From a virus, in the IMG/VR virus record IMGVR_UViG_3300025138_000250, positions 1 to 28,503 of that record: a stretch of 28,503 nucleotides of DNA. One strand, 5' to 3'. The notes beneath the pieces are model-generated. The model ran no database searches, was not told the origin of the DNA, and saw only the letters and a list, made by a program, of their open reading frames with translations. This document shows, one piece after another, positions 21,701 to 28,503 of this stretch (its first letter is position 1; each line of letters starts with the position of its first letter). The position numbers and the translations under genes were made by a program.

Positions 21701-24700
21701 AGTCCTGCTTATCCTGCGTCAACTGGTTAAATAAACCCTCCAAGTCTTCGTCAAAAATATCTTTACCCCGTATCTTTGCGTATAGCTTTTTAATGAGGCC
21801 ATACATTTTGTCCATAAATCCTTTGTGACGTTCAAAGAACTCAGTTTCACCAACGTCTATTCCCTTGCGGTGAATTGCAAACATTGCGAATTGATTGGCC
21901 CAAAGCTCTTGTGGTGTCTGGTCTTGAAGGACGTGACCAATCAAATCACCATCGTCTTGACCGGCTCTTATCATTGGGGTCAATTCGTCTAAGGCTGTGC
22001 TGGCTCTTGCTTTTGTAGTTCCGCTATCGTTTGCATACTTCTGAGACATTATAGACCAGAACTCACGCTTCATCTCTGAGGTTGCTAGGTTGTCCCATGC
22101 CCAGTGGCCTAACTCATGCGCCAAGGATAGGTTAAAGGTTATTGTGCCTTCCCTGTCTGCTACGTGAACTTCGTTTGTTCGAGGGTCGTAGCTTCCGTAG
22201 GTTTGTTTATCTTGGTTGAACTTAAAGACTGGAGCTTTCTTGTTGGTAGATACAAGATCAAGTAGCTCGTCGGCTACGTCTTGTTCAGCCTTACTAATAT
22301 CTTTTGTAATATACCGTAGATCTTTTCTGGCTTGCTCTAATTTTACCGTTGGTTTTTCAAATCCGTTAGGAGCTAAACGGTATCTTAAAGCCTCCAAGTT
22401 AGCTAAAACCTGCAAGCGTTCTTGAATTGGGATTTGTTTACCAGTCACCTTAGATGAAAACGTAAATGGAGCGACTTCATACGTTCTCATAATTTCACTT
22501 AAAATAGGCAAAGAGTATTCTGTATTGTTTGTTTTGTTTCTGTCAAACCACTCATTATATCGTGCAGCTTGCTTTGTGTCTTTCCCCACGCCACTCGCTC
22601 CAACTTCGTCAAGAATTTTGAATAGGAAAGCAGCTTCGTTAAACTCTAGGTCATCCACCGTAAACTTAGTTGCCATTGCCTCGGACGGAGACAAAGCGAA
22701 CTTACGGGGTACGTAAGTTTCACCGTCACGGTCTACGCCCATTTCAACACGTTCGCCTAGATTATTATTTTCATCCAGTGGTCTGAATACGTCTTCAATT
22801 CTTTGCCTGTCAGACTTAAAGAAGCGAGCTTCATCTGGAAGGTATCCGATAACAAAATCTTTTATATCAGCAGTTCCACTGCCAGAAGCGCCACGCAGAA
22901 GTTCGTTTACGTTGTGGCCTTTTTCAAGCTGATTGTCCGTAAGTATTCGTGGAAGAACATTTCCAGCAGCTTCCGATGGCGTACCCAATACATTTCTAGG
23001 TATGAGAGCCAATACCATTTCTCTCGGATCGGCACTGGAATTACCACCGCTAGTCGGTGGTACGTCTGGAATGCGTGTTGGCTTTGATTTTTTCTTAGCT
23101 TTTGGTTTCGCAGTCGTGCTTTCGAGTTGATCTATAAGCGCGGCTTTTTCTTCTAGCGGTATATCCCTTCCCAAAATGTCATCAGTCATTTGGGTTAATT
23201 GGGCTGAGTTGCGCTCAATAGATTGAACGCCCTCTTTTTGTGTTGTTCTAAGTTTGTCGAGAGCTTCGTTTAAACCCTTGAGAGTACCAAAAGTGCTAAA
23301 CTTATCACCTTCATTTGTCCTAAAGATTACTAAGTAACCAGTTTCCAAACCAGCTTCTTTAAACGTAGGCTTTCCTTCTAAGTCAGGAACTCTAGCGTTT
23401 CTTGCTGGCTTGTATGTAACGAACTCATCCGTAGCAGGTCGCGCAACTTCTTTGGAAAGTCTTTCTTTAAGGTTATCAAGTCTAGCTTGACCTTCTTTCT
23501 TTAAGTTGCCGCTTTTGTTTTTAGCTTTTTGTTTCTCAAGTTTATCTATGGCTTTCTTGAGAGAGTTAATATTGGCTGCACGTTCGTTGAGTTGAAGCTC
23601 TGCAACAGCCTTGTCTTTAGAAAGAGTAGATATACGAGGCACATCGGAAGCGCTTATAAATCCTCTACCTTGATCGTCAGTGTAACCACCCTTTACGATA
23701 GCTTGGATTTTTCCGCGCCACTCCATCGCACCAGACTTACGATCTGGCTCTAATCGGTATGTGATCCCAGAATTTTTCTCCATCTTCATCGCTTCTTCGA
23801 TCTTGCCTGATGCAGAGCGAAGGTTGCGACCTTGTGTATTTGGGAGTGTTGGGTCTATTCCATCTCTTATCTTTGTGTCGATCATCTGCTTAACAATACG
23901 ACGAACATCCTGACCGTATCTTTCGTCGGTAGAGATAGCGTTTATGATACGCGCTAATTCTGCGTCTGGGTCACTGGCCCTAGATACCATTTGAACAGTT
24001 GCGTCATAAATAACGCGAGCGTTTTGTACAGCAGTTCCCCATTCGCCCTCATAATTCTCTTGAGCGACTGCGGCATCTCTAATCTTTTTACGTTCCGCAC
24101 CAGTTAATTCTGTTTCATCCTTAGCCCGAAGTGCAGCAAGCTCTTCGTCGGAATACACGGTATCTTCAAACGCTTCTTTGGCTGCATTACGAAACTTTTT
24201 CTTTGCGCCCCTACCCAAGAAACCTTCGTAGTTTACCGTCAACTCTTTGTTGTTGACCATTGTAGAAATCATAGCCTCACCCTGTTCTTGGGTAAGACCG
24301 AATTCTTTAAAAATACTTTCGTATTTCTCTTCTGTCTCGTCGTCTAAATAGTTCCAATCTATTTCTTCTTCGTTGCCATCGGCATCGCTTAGAATTTTAT
24401 TAGCTTCCGCTTTTGCTAACTCAGTTTCACGGTAGTCGTTAAATTCCTCAAGTTCTTCTGGCGTAATGTCTAGCTCACCAATACGAACAAGTAAGTCTAA
24501 GTCCTCTTTAGTTTTTGGAACCCTTAACTCCACGCCCTCTGGATTAGTTTCAGTCATTTTATCAAGACGTTTTTTGTCTGCTTTAGATAACTTCGCCTCG
24601 GCTTCTGGCTTGGCAACTGGTGTATCTTTGGAGCTAAGAGCGTCCTTCTTGGTAGCAGGCTTGAAGTCTTCTGGCTTTGCTCCTGCGGACTTTTTCATTT

Positions 24701-26303
24701 CCGTGTGTATGGCCCTGACTAAAGCCTGCGGCTTGCCAGCTAATTTTCCTGTCTCAGACAGTTTGAACTTACCTGCGTTTATAAGATCAAGAATATCTTG
24801 CTCAGTTATTACTGCGCCTTTTTCCTTGGTTCGATCCAAGACAGCTTTTTCTTGAGCGTCAGTGCTAAATATTTTTTTGTTGAGGCTATTAACCTTTCGC
24901 TTGGGCGTATCGCCTTCTGCTTCTATTGCAGCCTTTGTCTCTAAAGCAGAGGTTGGTTTCAGTGATGCTTGGGCAGAACTTTTTGCTTTAACTTTAGGCA
25001 GTTCTTTAGCGGTGGTTTTAGCTGCGCCTTCTTGAGCGTCTACCTTTGCTTTATTTTTCTTTTCAGTCGCTACCTTTTTGCGTGTCTGTCTCTTAGACAT
25101 CTGCTTTGGTGCTGGCTCTGGTGGTATATCCAAGTGACGCGCAGCTTGTAGCTCGGCAGCTAGAGCGCGGATCTCAGTTATCTCATCGTTAAGGACGTTG
25201 ATCTCAGAAGATACTTCTTGCTGCTTTGCTGTGTCTACATTGCCCTCTGCATCGTAAACGCTGTTGTAAAGTTTTTCGACTTTAGCTTGCTTTTCTACAA
25301 CTGATCTCTCAAAGCCAGTTACCTCGGCAGTCGATTGACGAATGTTAGATATTTCTTGCTCGGCTTCACGAAGAAGCTCTTTCGCAGTTTCAATATCTTC
25401 TGCTTCTGGATTTTCAATAATCTTTGCTTGCGCGTCTGCTTCTGCCTCAAGGTCTGTCAGACGTTTGCGCGTGTTAATCGCAAGCTGAGAATTACCATTT
25501 ATCCAGTCGGCATTTATCAGGGAAGAAAAATCTGCGTTTTCTGGATCGGCAACCATAGCTGCCATTGTGTTGTCAGCCGCAGCCGTATTCGCTGCCCTAC
25601 CGTAACGACCGATACCGCCGCCTATAGCGCCACCTAACGCACCACCAAGTGTTGTTCCAAGCGCACCAGCAGCAAGCACCTCACCGCCGCTTATATCGTC
25701 GCGCAGGCCCATTTCTTTCTGCACGCCTTGTTGCGCTGCGTTGAACCCAGCTTCTATTCCGCCAGAGGCAATACCTTCTGTTATCGCACCCTGCTTTGCA
25801 CCAGCCACAGTAGCCGCCTTGCGAACCTCAGAAGCAGACTTCCCAGCGCGTGACGCAAGCGTTGCTGCTTTTGCTGCTTTCGCCCCAGCACCATATCCGC
25901 CAAGAACATTAATTGGATCAAGGATAGCGGCAGCTCCGTAATCGAGCGCCTTTTCCATAAATGTTCCGCGAGAGGGAGCGTTTGTCCAGGCTCTTGCTAA
26001 TCTGGTAAGAAGTTCTTTGTCCGAACCTGCTCTGGAATACTCGTTGATATTCCCAAGCATGGAGATAGTGTTTGTATCACTCCACCGATTGTCTGAATAC
26101 CAATCGTCTAACATGTCTTCCGTCGAACCGAAGCTCTCGCCTCTGGTCGTATAGTAAGTATTTAAATCTCTAAGGAATTGACCGTTGTTTAAGAGACTGC
26201 TGCCGCTTAAACTTGAATAGTCTTCTATGTCTTGAAGTTGGTTATCATCTGCTGCTTGTAACGCGTCATACTCTGCATAAATATCAGATAAAGATCGTGC
26301 CAT
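15729..26303 (-). CDS. giant virion/ejection protein (3524 aa) with HExxH metallopeptidase domain
   Basis: A single 10.6-kb frame. ATG 26303 has GGAG 8 nt upstream. N-terminus: helical, then an Ala/Gly-rich, membrane-active-looking stretch at about 205-235 (LGTTLGGALGGAIGGGIG). Residues about 270-560 are coiled coil and Lys/Ala/Pro low complexity. A zincin centre lies at 1396-1400 (HELGH, preceded by LSLA and followed by WAWDN); Glu1466 in TPQELWANQF is the probable third ligand. Residues about 2420-2570 are a mixed alpha/beta region. The C-terminal 420 residues have hydrophobic segments (NGVTLLSFTTLTSLGDLVLPLV, VYMATVMPAFGAG). The size, layout and position next to another large helical protein suggest a polyvalent internal virion protein injected with the DNA; the protease may cut virion or host proteins. 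That role is inference. No T7/N4-type RNA polymerase motifs were found. Confidence 0.8.
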   Translation of the reverse strand: MARSLSDIYAEYDALQAADDNQLQDIEDYSSLSGSSLLNNGQFLRDLNTYYTTRGESFGSTEDMLDDWYSDNRWSDTNTISMLGNINEYSRAGSDKELLTRLARAWTNAPSRGTFMEKALDYGAAAILDPINVLGGYGAGAKAAKAATLASRAGKSASEVRKAATVAGAKQGAITEGIASGGIEAGFNAAQQGVQKEMGLRDDISGGEVLAAGALGTTLGGALGGAIGGGIGRYGRAANTAAADNTMAAMVADPENADFSSLINADWINGNSQLAINTRKRLTDLEAEADAQAKIIENPEAEDIETAKELLREAEQEISNIRQSTAEVTGFERSVVEKQAKVEKLYNSVYDAEGNVDTAKQQEVSSEINVLNDEITEIRALAAELQAARHLDIPPEPAPKQMSKRQTRKKVATEKKNKAKVDAQEGAAKTTAKELPKVKAKSSAQASLKPTSALETKAAIEAEGDTPKRKVNSLNKKIFSTDAQEKAVLDRTKEKGAVITEQDILDLINAGKFKLSETGKLAGKPQALVRAIHTEMKKSAGAKPEDFKPATKKDALSSKDTPVAKPEAEAKLSKADKKRLDKMTETNPEGVELRVPKTKEDLDLLVRIGELDITPEELEEFNDYRETELAKAEANKILSDADGNEEEIDWNYLDDETEEKYESIFKEFGLTQEQGEAMISTMVNNKELTVNYEGFLGRGAKKKFRNAAKEAFEDTVYSDEELAALRAKDETELTGAERKKIRDAAVAQENYEGEWGTAVQNARVIYDATVQMVSRASDPDAELARIINAISTDERYGQDVRRIVKQMIDTKIRDGIDPTLPNTQGRNLRSASGKIEEAMKMEKNSGITYRLEPDRKSGAMEWRGKIQAIVKGGYTDDQGRGFISASDVPRISTLSKDKAVAELQLNERAANINSLKKAIDKLEKQKAKNKSGNLKKEGQARLDNLKERLSKEVARPATDEFVTYKPARNARVPDLEGKPTFKEAGLETGYLVIFRTNEGDKFSTFGTLKGLNEALDKLRTTQKEGVQSIERNSAQLTQMTDDILGRDIPLEEKAALIDQLESTTAKPKAKKKSKPTRIPDVPPTSGGNSSADPREMVLALIPRNVLGTPSEAAGNVLPRILTDNQLEKGHNVNELLRGASGSGTADIKDFVIGYLPDEARFFKSDRQRIEDVFRPLDENNNLGERVEMGVDRDGETYVPRKFALSPSEAMATKFTVDDLEFNEAAFLFKILDEVGASGVGKDTKQAARYNEWFDRNKTNNTEYSLPILSEIMRTYEVAPFTFSSKVTGKQIPIQERLQVLANLEALRYRLAPNGFEKPTVKLEQARKDLRYITKDISKAEQDVADELLDLVSTNKKAPVFKFNQDKQTYGSYDPRTNEVHVADREGTITFNLSLAHELGHWAWDNLATSEMKREFWSIMSQKYANDSGTTKARASTALDELTPMIRAGQDDGDLIGHVLQDQTPQELWANQFAMFAIHRKGIDVGETEFFERHKGFMDKMYGLIKKLYAKIRGKDIFDEDLEGLFNQLTQDKQDYVYRHYLNPVEAKSRKGRIIENRYRQVHNNELALKDAINTGSPELVAAEVKELQEVLFSMGITKPQAEPIARRQGEAVRTSGSFKVLGKKLPSKMVQAARKLSSMIDREDMGKADVSKALAGGQEVRQVIGGNTVENVKVFYEEELKDLLTEVKERLNNQFQDVEYGDMMSYMPTPDFLGLRAVIGMETINRARAFKKTKAKVNSVQKQNAARATRALADLDKDVNENGVFDFNDAGLSHAEATGAELVQTYARAKGTKKFKAAKQALADFTNKNFVPPIDASNRPYSGVETADLAALMTKMLTVDNNKPAYFLALAELATRRGFVNYKPNVKPDLPNTKSEMRAVKLPNQENLGIDPDLDMITTEVLKDMSHRKDRKTYVLRTITTRLIEEGLHINSLKEVGDDGVLIEDLRKQLRYVSSMLDSKGDDAASDKVRMGIETLVSVMMRMNRGQNRFTSNPSFEENPFGVMDQIQPSFKMELADAMKNVRRETAQRDNELTDFDGDDISSIPEYVYQMEEIIIPMVMDRLDFGSNQDFLTTGKVALWKEETNLRKEAVRTAGEAYLKQSNDAVEQVDQIIQSLGHVLSGMITSRDANLRFYPLSQFDIGTEYAQKMRGSPAMEYIDGEVPSFLAKDYSDDVMSSMADHKKRAIRNWTKQKNPTPMYVMQTNGGFSTAIGDPSRIRYNMDAILERIEIDDAANMEYSEIGDILEDSIHNVIGLSEAYEQLKTARKNGTTTPEYLSEMNVYIHGLQKELRETTGYNKQDFVKPVFIRDDDPLFIPDRVNIEKGSDGIRFLDEVSDRLNTVLKNDGSVRLLDFLPRNRIRNEYGSQDTEAVTSVRGIEILNGMYRMVAQAMPHKAQNVERELFRKLKQAGFSTFTVKNPSGQARYYYAEGTSMGRRPNTEYDRTMAFFTGTNELLGTPTREYGSGFSTIAVPIKRGGKISNVENIRQKELDKGRIEGIDFQLYGTQQWQKANNPLGKRYEPMQGARIGDGFMYEISDEYMAAVSRGVNSTIVLNSDRVKKINDPMFDNMNLPSPKSFMAADAPSVSYVEALQKDGGADAWKARLRAARRLEDNGIPSAALNTIVKMGKGQKITDDDVVKLNKVGHIMTMRTNSGIMRTAGMNFLAKFAEPEDGSGGHFERVNAKMGSFLVPLTRKLHRLPDKNGRTASMIERYVQQGPVQMADATQKFVGGAMGFKPQTRINQPNSHRRITDALRENDLVSKLRPKEREVFNDVKSYFEQAHSRLTEAGVQIGDIRENYFPQIWRRDLMEADEEGFKRSLSQYFMAEHLDREGVALAPKKALAKANSVFTKLVAEDGVLTGDPMQVYSRKTADNADFQRLLRLDKYTDFVNPKSPHNLSKFLENDLLIVMTKYADNVEHRLDMISEYGVGGHGQHDYLAAISGKADAVSRLLRSNKVLKRNYQTFYNGQLDPDKDLDDDGLIGVFKSDHFKAPIQKTGIDGKIIADQRAQQLVGMARSGSTAKEIRDEIMKSLDLTKDSSQNAKMMKKNFGYRADAIANALVDTKGFTELPSVDNLRHAQGSFDAMQRQPINGGGRLYDGKVTSKWLRAINGVTLLSFTTLTSLGDLVLPLVNSGDFKSSMKGIASMVSGTPEYKEMVRGIGAAVENIVHQRMTTAFGVDATQFSSGFFNMSLLTPWTDTMRDMAAATGFEHFKAQQKIAQNYPTERKGRIAKQILADYGLSDFADPKSKMIEKVMKSNSTGQTDEMYDRVASSVIKFTNQAIFTPNPNDLHLWGQTPIGAIFYQLKSFPMMMARLGGRNIRKAKDGNWKPLVYMATVMPAFGAGSASVKDVVQGRGGEDNDEHKIRDRRLTASYPSMERQMEKLSNSLGMDADKLLGIYHDGIMLSGGLGFIGETLIDISHNADNGAYGQIRSLSAIAGPSPSLGFRGVRVLGGIQDRFTDIVLNGESTNYKERDMFEAAFGLVPFAGQMPSIKEPLKNAVVGPSSRKSGGSSGLGLNLDLDL

Positions 26304-26360
26304 GTCAGGTTCTCCAGTTTACCTAAGAGAACTTTAAAGTTTTGTGATTTCAGGATCGTC

Positions 26361-28503
26361 CTACCTGTTAGTCAGTGTATTTCTTAAAATTACATTCTGC
26401 TGATAAGGTAGCTGTTCCATAATTTCTGGGTTGCCCAGCGTTAGGCTTATAGCATCGTTAAAATATTGTTCGGCTTCGGCTCTGCTTATCCTACCATAAC
26501 CAGAAACGCCTGCCGTTCCGCTTCGACCACTATCGTCAAATCTTAAACCGTTCATGTAATCGGTTTTTGCATTTGCTATGTGTTCCTGCATGCCATTGCC
26601 AGTCTTGTTTACTTGTAGGAAGTCAGATACCCGCTCTGTTAAGTATGTAGTTATTGCGTTCAATTCAAACTTTGCTCCTTGGTCATTTCCGTAAGCGTTT
26701 AATATGTCAGATGCCGCTATACTTGGAAGCTCAGGGTTGGAGTTATTAAGCTCTGTCAGTGCGCCCGTTATCTCTCTATTTACGGGTATTAAATTTTGCA
26801 GTCTTTTTTCAAGTTCTATTTTCTTTTTGATAATATTATCAAACACGATCTGAGTACCAATTTGATTGCCATATTCGTCTACAGTAGAAGTGCGCTGCGC
26901 TGAATAAAAAGTTTTACTATTTAACTGAGCATCTAGTAATGCTAAATTCTCTCTCGTTTCCCTAATAACAGTATCAACGGCAAAATTTTTCTTCATTAAT
27001 TCGCCATGCAAGCCACTTTTCAGTTCCCCAAACTCTAAGTGAGCAGAGGTTAAATTCATATCCAATGGATTAAGCGAACTATCATACTGCTGTCCGCCAC
27101 GAGTTTGTGTCTTAATGCGGTCTGTTAATTTAAATACTTTATCTCTTATCCCAGCAGTATCGTTTACAACTTCGTCAATTTGAGCAATGCTCGCATCGGC
27201 TATCGCATTAAAATTCTTGGACAAAGAAGGAAGCGTACCAATTACCGAACCATCTTCATCTTCAGATATTAGGTTATTTATAGTACTGTAGTATTTTTTC
27301 TTGCCAGCATCTTGAGTAAGCCAAGCATTTCCAAAAATTTTATTTTTGCCATACATATTTTTCTTTAGGGGATCTGCAAAGTCTGCAAGACTTGCACCCC
27401 TGCCAAACGTATCAACAAGAGTTGTTACATACGTTTTCATACTTTGAGTATTTTCCGTTACAGTTGCGTTGATACTTTTTTCAATGGCTTTAAGGATTGT
27501 TGCGTCACTCACTTTAATAGCTTTATCAGGAGTGTCTTGATAAATGTTGGATAAAGCAGAGTTAATAAATGCTTTATTTATGGGTATTCCTAAATCAATA
27601 GACATGCTTTGTATTTTTCTTTGCGTGGAAAGCATCTCTCCCGTTAATTCACCAGTTCCTTGTAAGTCGTTTGCATCTAAATTTCTGGCAGCAATCGCTA
27701 CTTTTAAACTTTCTTCTAGGTCATCAGACGTAAATACAAAATCTATGCCAGCAGTAAATGCTGCGTTATCCGTTTTTACGTTAGTATCTGTTGTCTCTTC
27801 CTCTATTCTGTTAGCTTCTTGTGCTTGCAAAGTTCTATAACTGTCAAAGTTAGCTTCAACGAGTTCGCGTTTAGCTTTCAATTCTGCATCAGAATAAGTG
27901 TATTTTGCGTTGCCGCTTATTGAACTATTAAACGCTAGAACCATTTGTTCTGGCGTTATAAAGTCACCGCTATTCATTCTGCCGACTAATCCAGTTACAG
28001 TGCTGTCTAGGTTGGACGCTTTTTCTTTTACATATTGATCTATAATAGCCTGCACACGCTCTTCTCTAGGAATAAAAACATCTTTATCTAAGCGTCCTGT
28101 CGCATCTAACAAACCATACAAACCTGTTTTCATACCAGCTTTAATTTTTTCAACGTCTTCGGGACTTTTAGCTTGCAGAATTTGTCTTTCATAATCAGCT
28201 ATAGCTGCTGTAACGTCATCATTCCTCGCTCCCGTAGATGCATTATTCTTCAAATCCATCAAAATCATCTGAGCTTCGTTAGACATTTTTGCAGGATCAA
28301 GAATACCTTTTTCGTAATTTGCCCAAGCAGCAGGATCAGCGTTGTCATTCTTTACCCATGTGTCTATTGCCCGTACTGCATTTCTTTCTACTAGCACATC
28401 GTTGGCTCTAGCCGCAGCAGTTGCAGTTACTTGCAGCGCACGTAATTCGTCCGTTGGTATTTCTGATACCTTTCTGCCTGTGACCAATTCTATTAATTGT
28501 TCA
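26361..28503 (-). CDS. large helical virion/ejection protein, 5' end outside window
   Basis: At least 713 aa; the frame is open to the right edge, so the start lies beyond the window. It stops (TAG, 26361-26363) 57 nt before the giant gene begins. It is almost entirely alpha-helical and soluble, rich in Asn, Asp, Thr and Ala. It has several coiled-coil stretches (IADYERQILQAKSPEDVEKI, AELKAKRELVEANFDSY, IIKKKIELEKRLQNLIP) and no membrane span or catalytic motif. Such proteins in podovirus-like gene orders form the internal core or ejection apparatus next to giant virion proteins. I do not recognise a specific family; assignment is by position and composition. Confidence 0.7.
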   Translation of the reverse strand, partial: EQLIELVTGRKVSEIPTDELRALQVTATAAARANDVLVERNAVRAIDTWVKNDNADPAAWANYEKGILDPAKMSNEAQMILMDLKNNASTGARNDDVTAAIADYERQILQAKSPEDVEKIKAGMKTGLYGLLDATGRLDKDVFIPREERVQAIIDQYVKEKASNLDSTVTGLVGRMNSGDFITPEQMVLAFNSSISGNAKYTYSDAELKAKRELVEANFDSYRTLQAQEANRIEEETTDTNVKTDNAAFTAGIDFVFTSDDLEESLKVAIAARNLDANDLQGTGELTGEMLSTQRKIQSMSIDLGIPINKAFINSALSNIYQDTPDKAIKVSDATILKAIEKSINATVTENTQSMKTYVTTLVDTFGRGASLADFADPLKKNMYGKNKIFGNAWLTQDAGKKKYYSTINNLISEDEDGSVIGTLPSLSKNFNAIADASIAQIDEVVNDTAGIRDKVFKLTDRIKTQTRGGQQYDSSLNPLDMNLTSAHLEFGELKSGLHGELMKKNFAVDTVIRETRENLALLDAQLNSKTFYSAQRTSTVDEYGNQIGTQIVFDNIIKKKIELEKRLQNLIPVNREITGALTELNNSNPELPSIAASDILNAYGNDQGAKFELNAITTYLTERVSDFLQVNKTGNGMQEHIANAKTDYMNGLRFDDSGRSGTAGVSGYGRISRAEAEQYFNDAISLTLGNPEIMEQLPYQQNVILRNTLTNR

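Noticed and set aside
24466-24855. 129-aa plus-strand frame opposite the giant gene
   Set aside because: It mirrors the Lys/Ala/Glu-rich low-complexity part of the giant gene, giving Ser/Leu/Phe-rich sequence; it has no ribosome site or operon partner. Similar frames at 18340-18789 and 20293-20721 were rejected for the same reason.
15729-26303. N4-type virion RNA polymerase (about 3500 aa)
   Set aside because: The size fits, but I could not find the T7-like polymerase motifs (DxxGR-type loop, catalytic Asp motifs, RxxxK...YG helix). The clear motif is HELGH instead.
1-28503. CRISPR array, insertion sequence or transposase
   Set aside because: No regularly spaced repeats, no terminal inverted repeats around a transposase, and the only recombinase is the phage-type integrase.

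Overview
The window is a contiguous piece of a tailed-phage (or prophage) genome. It holds a tyrosine integrase, a primase-helicase, a recombination module, a dispersed lysis module and very large ejection/virion proteins, with almost no intergenic space. No rRNA, tRNA, ribosomal or metabolic host genes were seen. The mix of families (CobT-like VWA protein, SleB hydrolase, Sak4-type ATPase, DUF3310, giant zincin-bearing virion protein) suggests a temperate phage of a marine Gram-negative, probably alphaproteobacterial, host. The spanin pair supports a Gram-negative host; the exact taxon is inference.

Layout. (1) 1-3831, plus strand: a CobT-like metallopeptidase/VWA protein whose disordered linker carries a second, well-initiated reading frame; a SleB-type cell wall hydrolase; and a chain of small overlapping genes, including a winged-helix protein. 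It ends in a strong terminator that overlaps the last stop codon. (2) 3965-6383, minus strand: a LuxR-type HTH regulator, a small protein, the integrase and a 134-aa unknown. The 3' side of the integrase is rich in palindromes and may be attP. (3) 6508-6786, plus: one small unknown gene. (4) 6783-9920, minus: HTH/zinc protein, PD-(D/E)XK resolvase-like protein, two membrane proteins, a second PD-(D/E)XK protein, a T7-lysozyme-like amidase with a fused membrane segment, nested i-/o-spanin genes and a small partner. (5) 9921-10230: no protein gene, but a plus-strand structured RNA candidate with a cloverleaf-like fold and a strong terminator. (6) 10231-12385, minus: Cro-like protein and prim-pol/helicase. 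(7) 12494-15751, plus: Sak4-type annealase, SSB-like protein with a DDEIPF tail, Cas4/RecB-like exonuclease, a coiled-coil protein, an XRE regulator and DUF3310. (8) 15729-28503, minus: a 3524-aa giant protein with an HExxH protease centre, and the 3' part of another large virion/ejection protein running off the right edge.

How it fits together. Regions 6 and 7 diverge from a 108-bp control region with a Cro-like gene on one side, resembling an early switch for replication and recombination. Region 2 would govern integration. Regions 4 and 8 are late (lysis, virion). Four minus-strand upstream regions share a GTTAG word close to a putative -10 box. Several starts (6383, 6508, 8401, 9101, 14148) are TTG or GTG, most of them chosen by clear Shine-Dalgarno sequences or stop/start overlaps.
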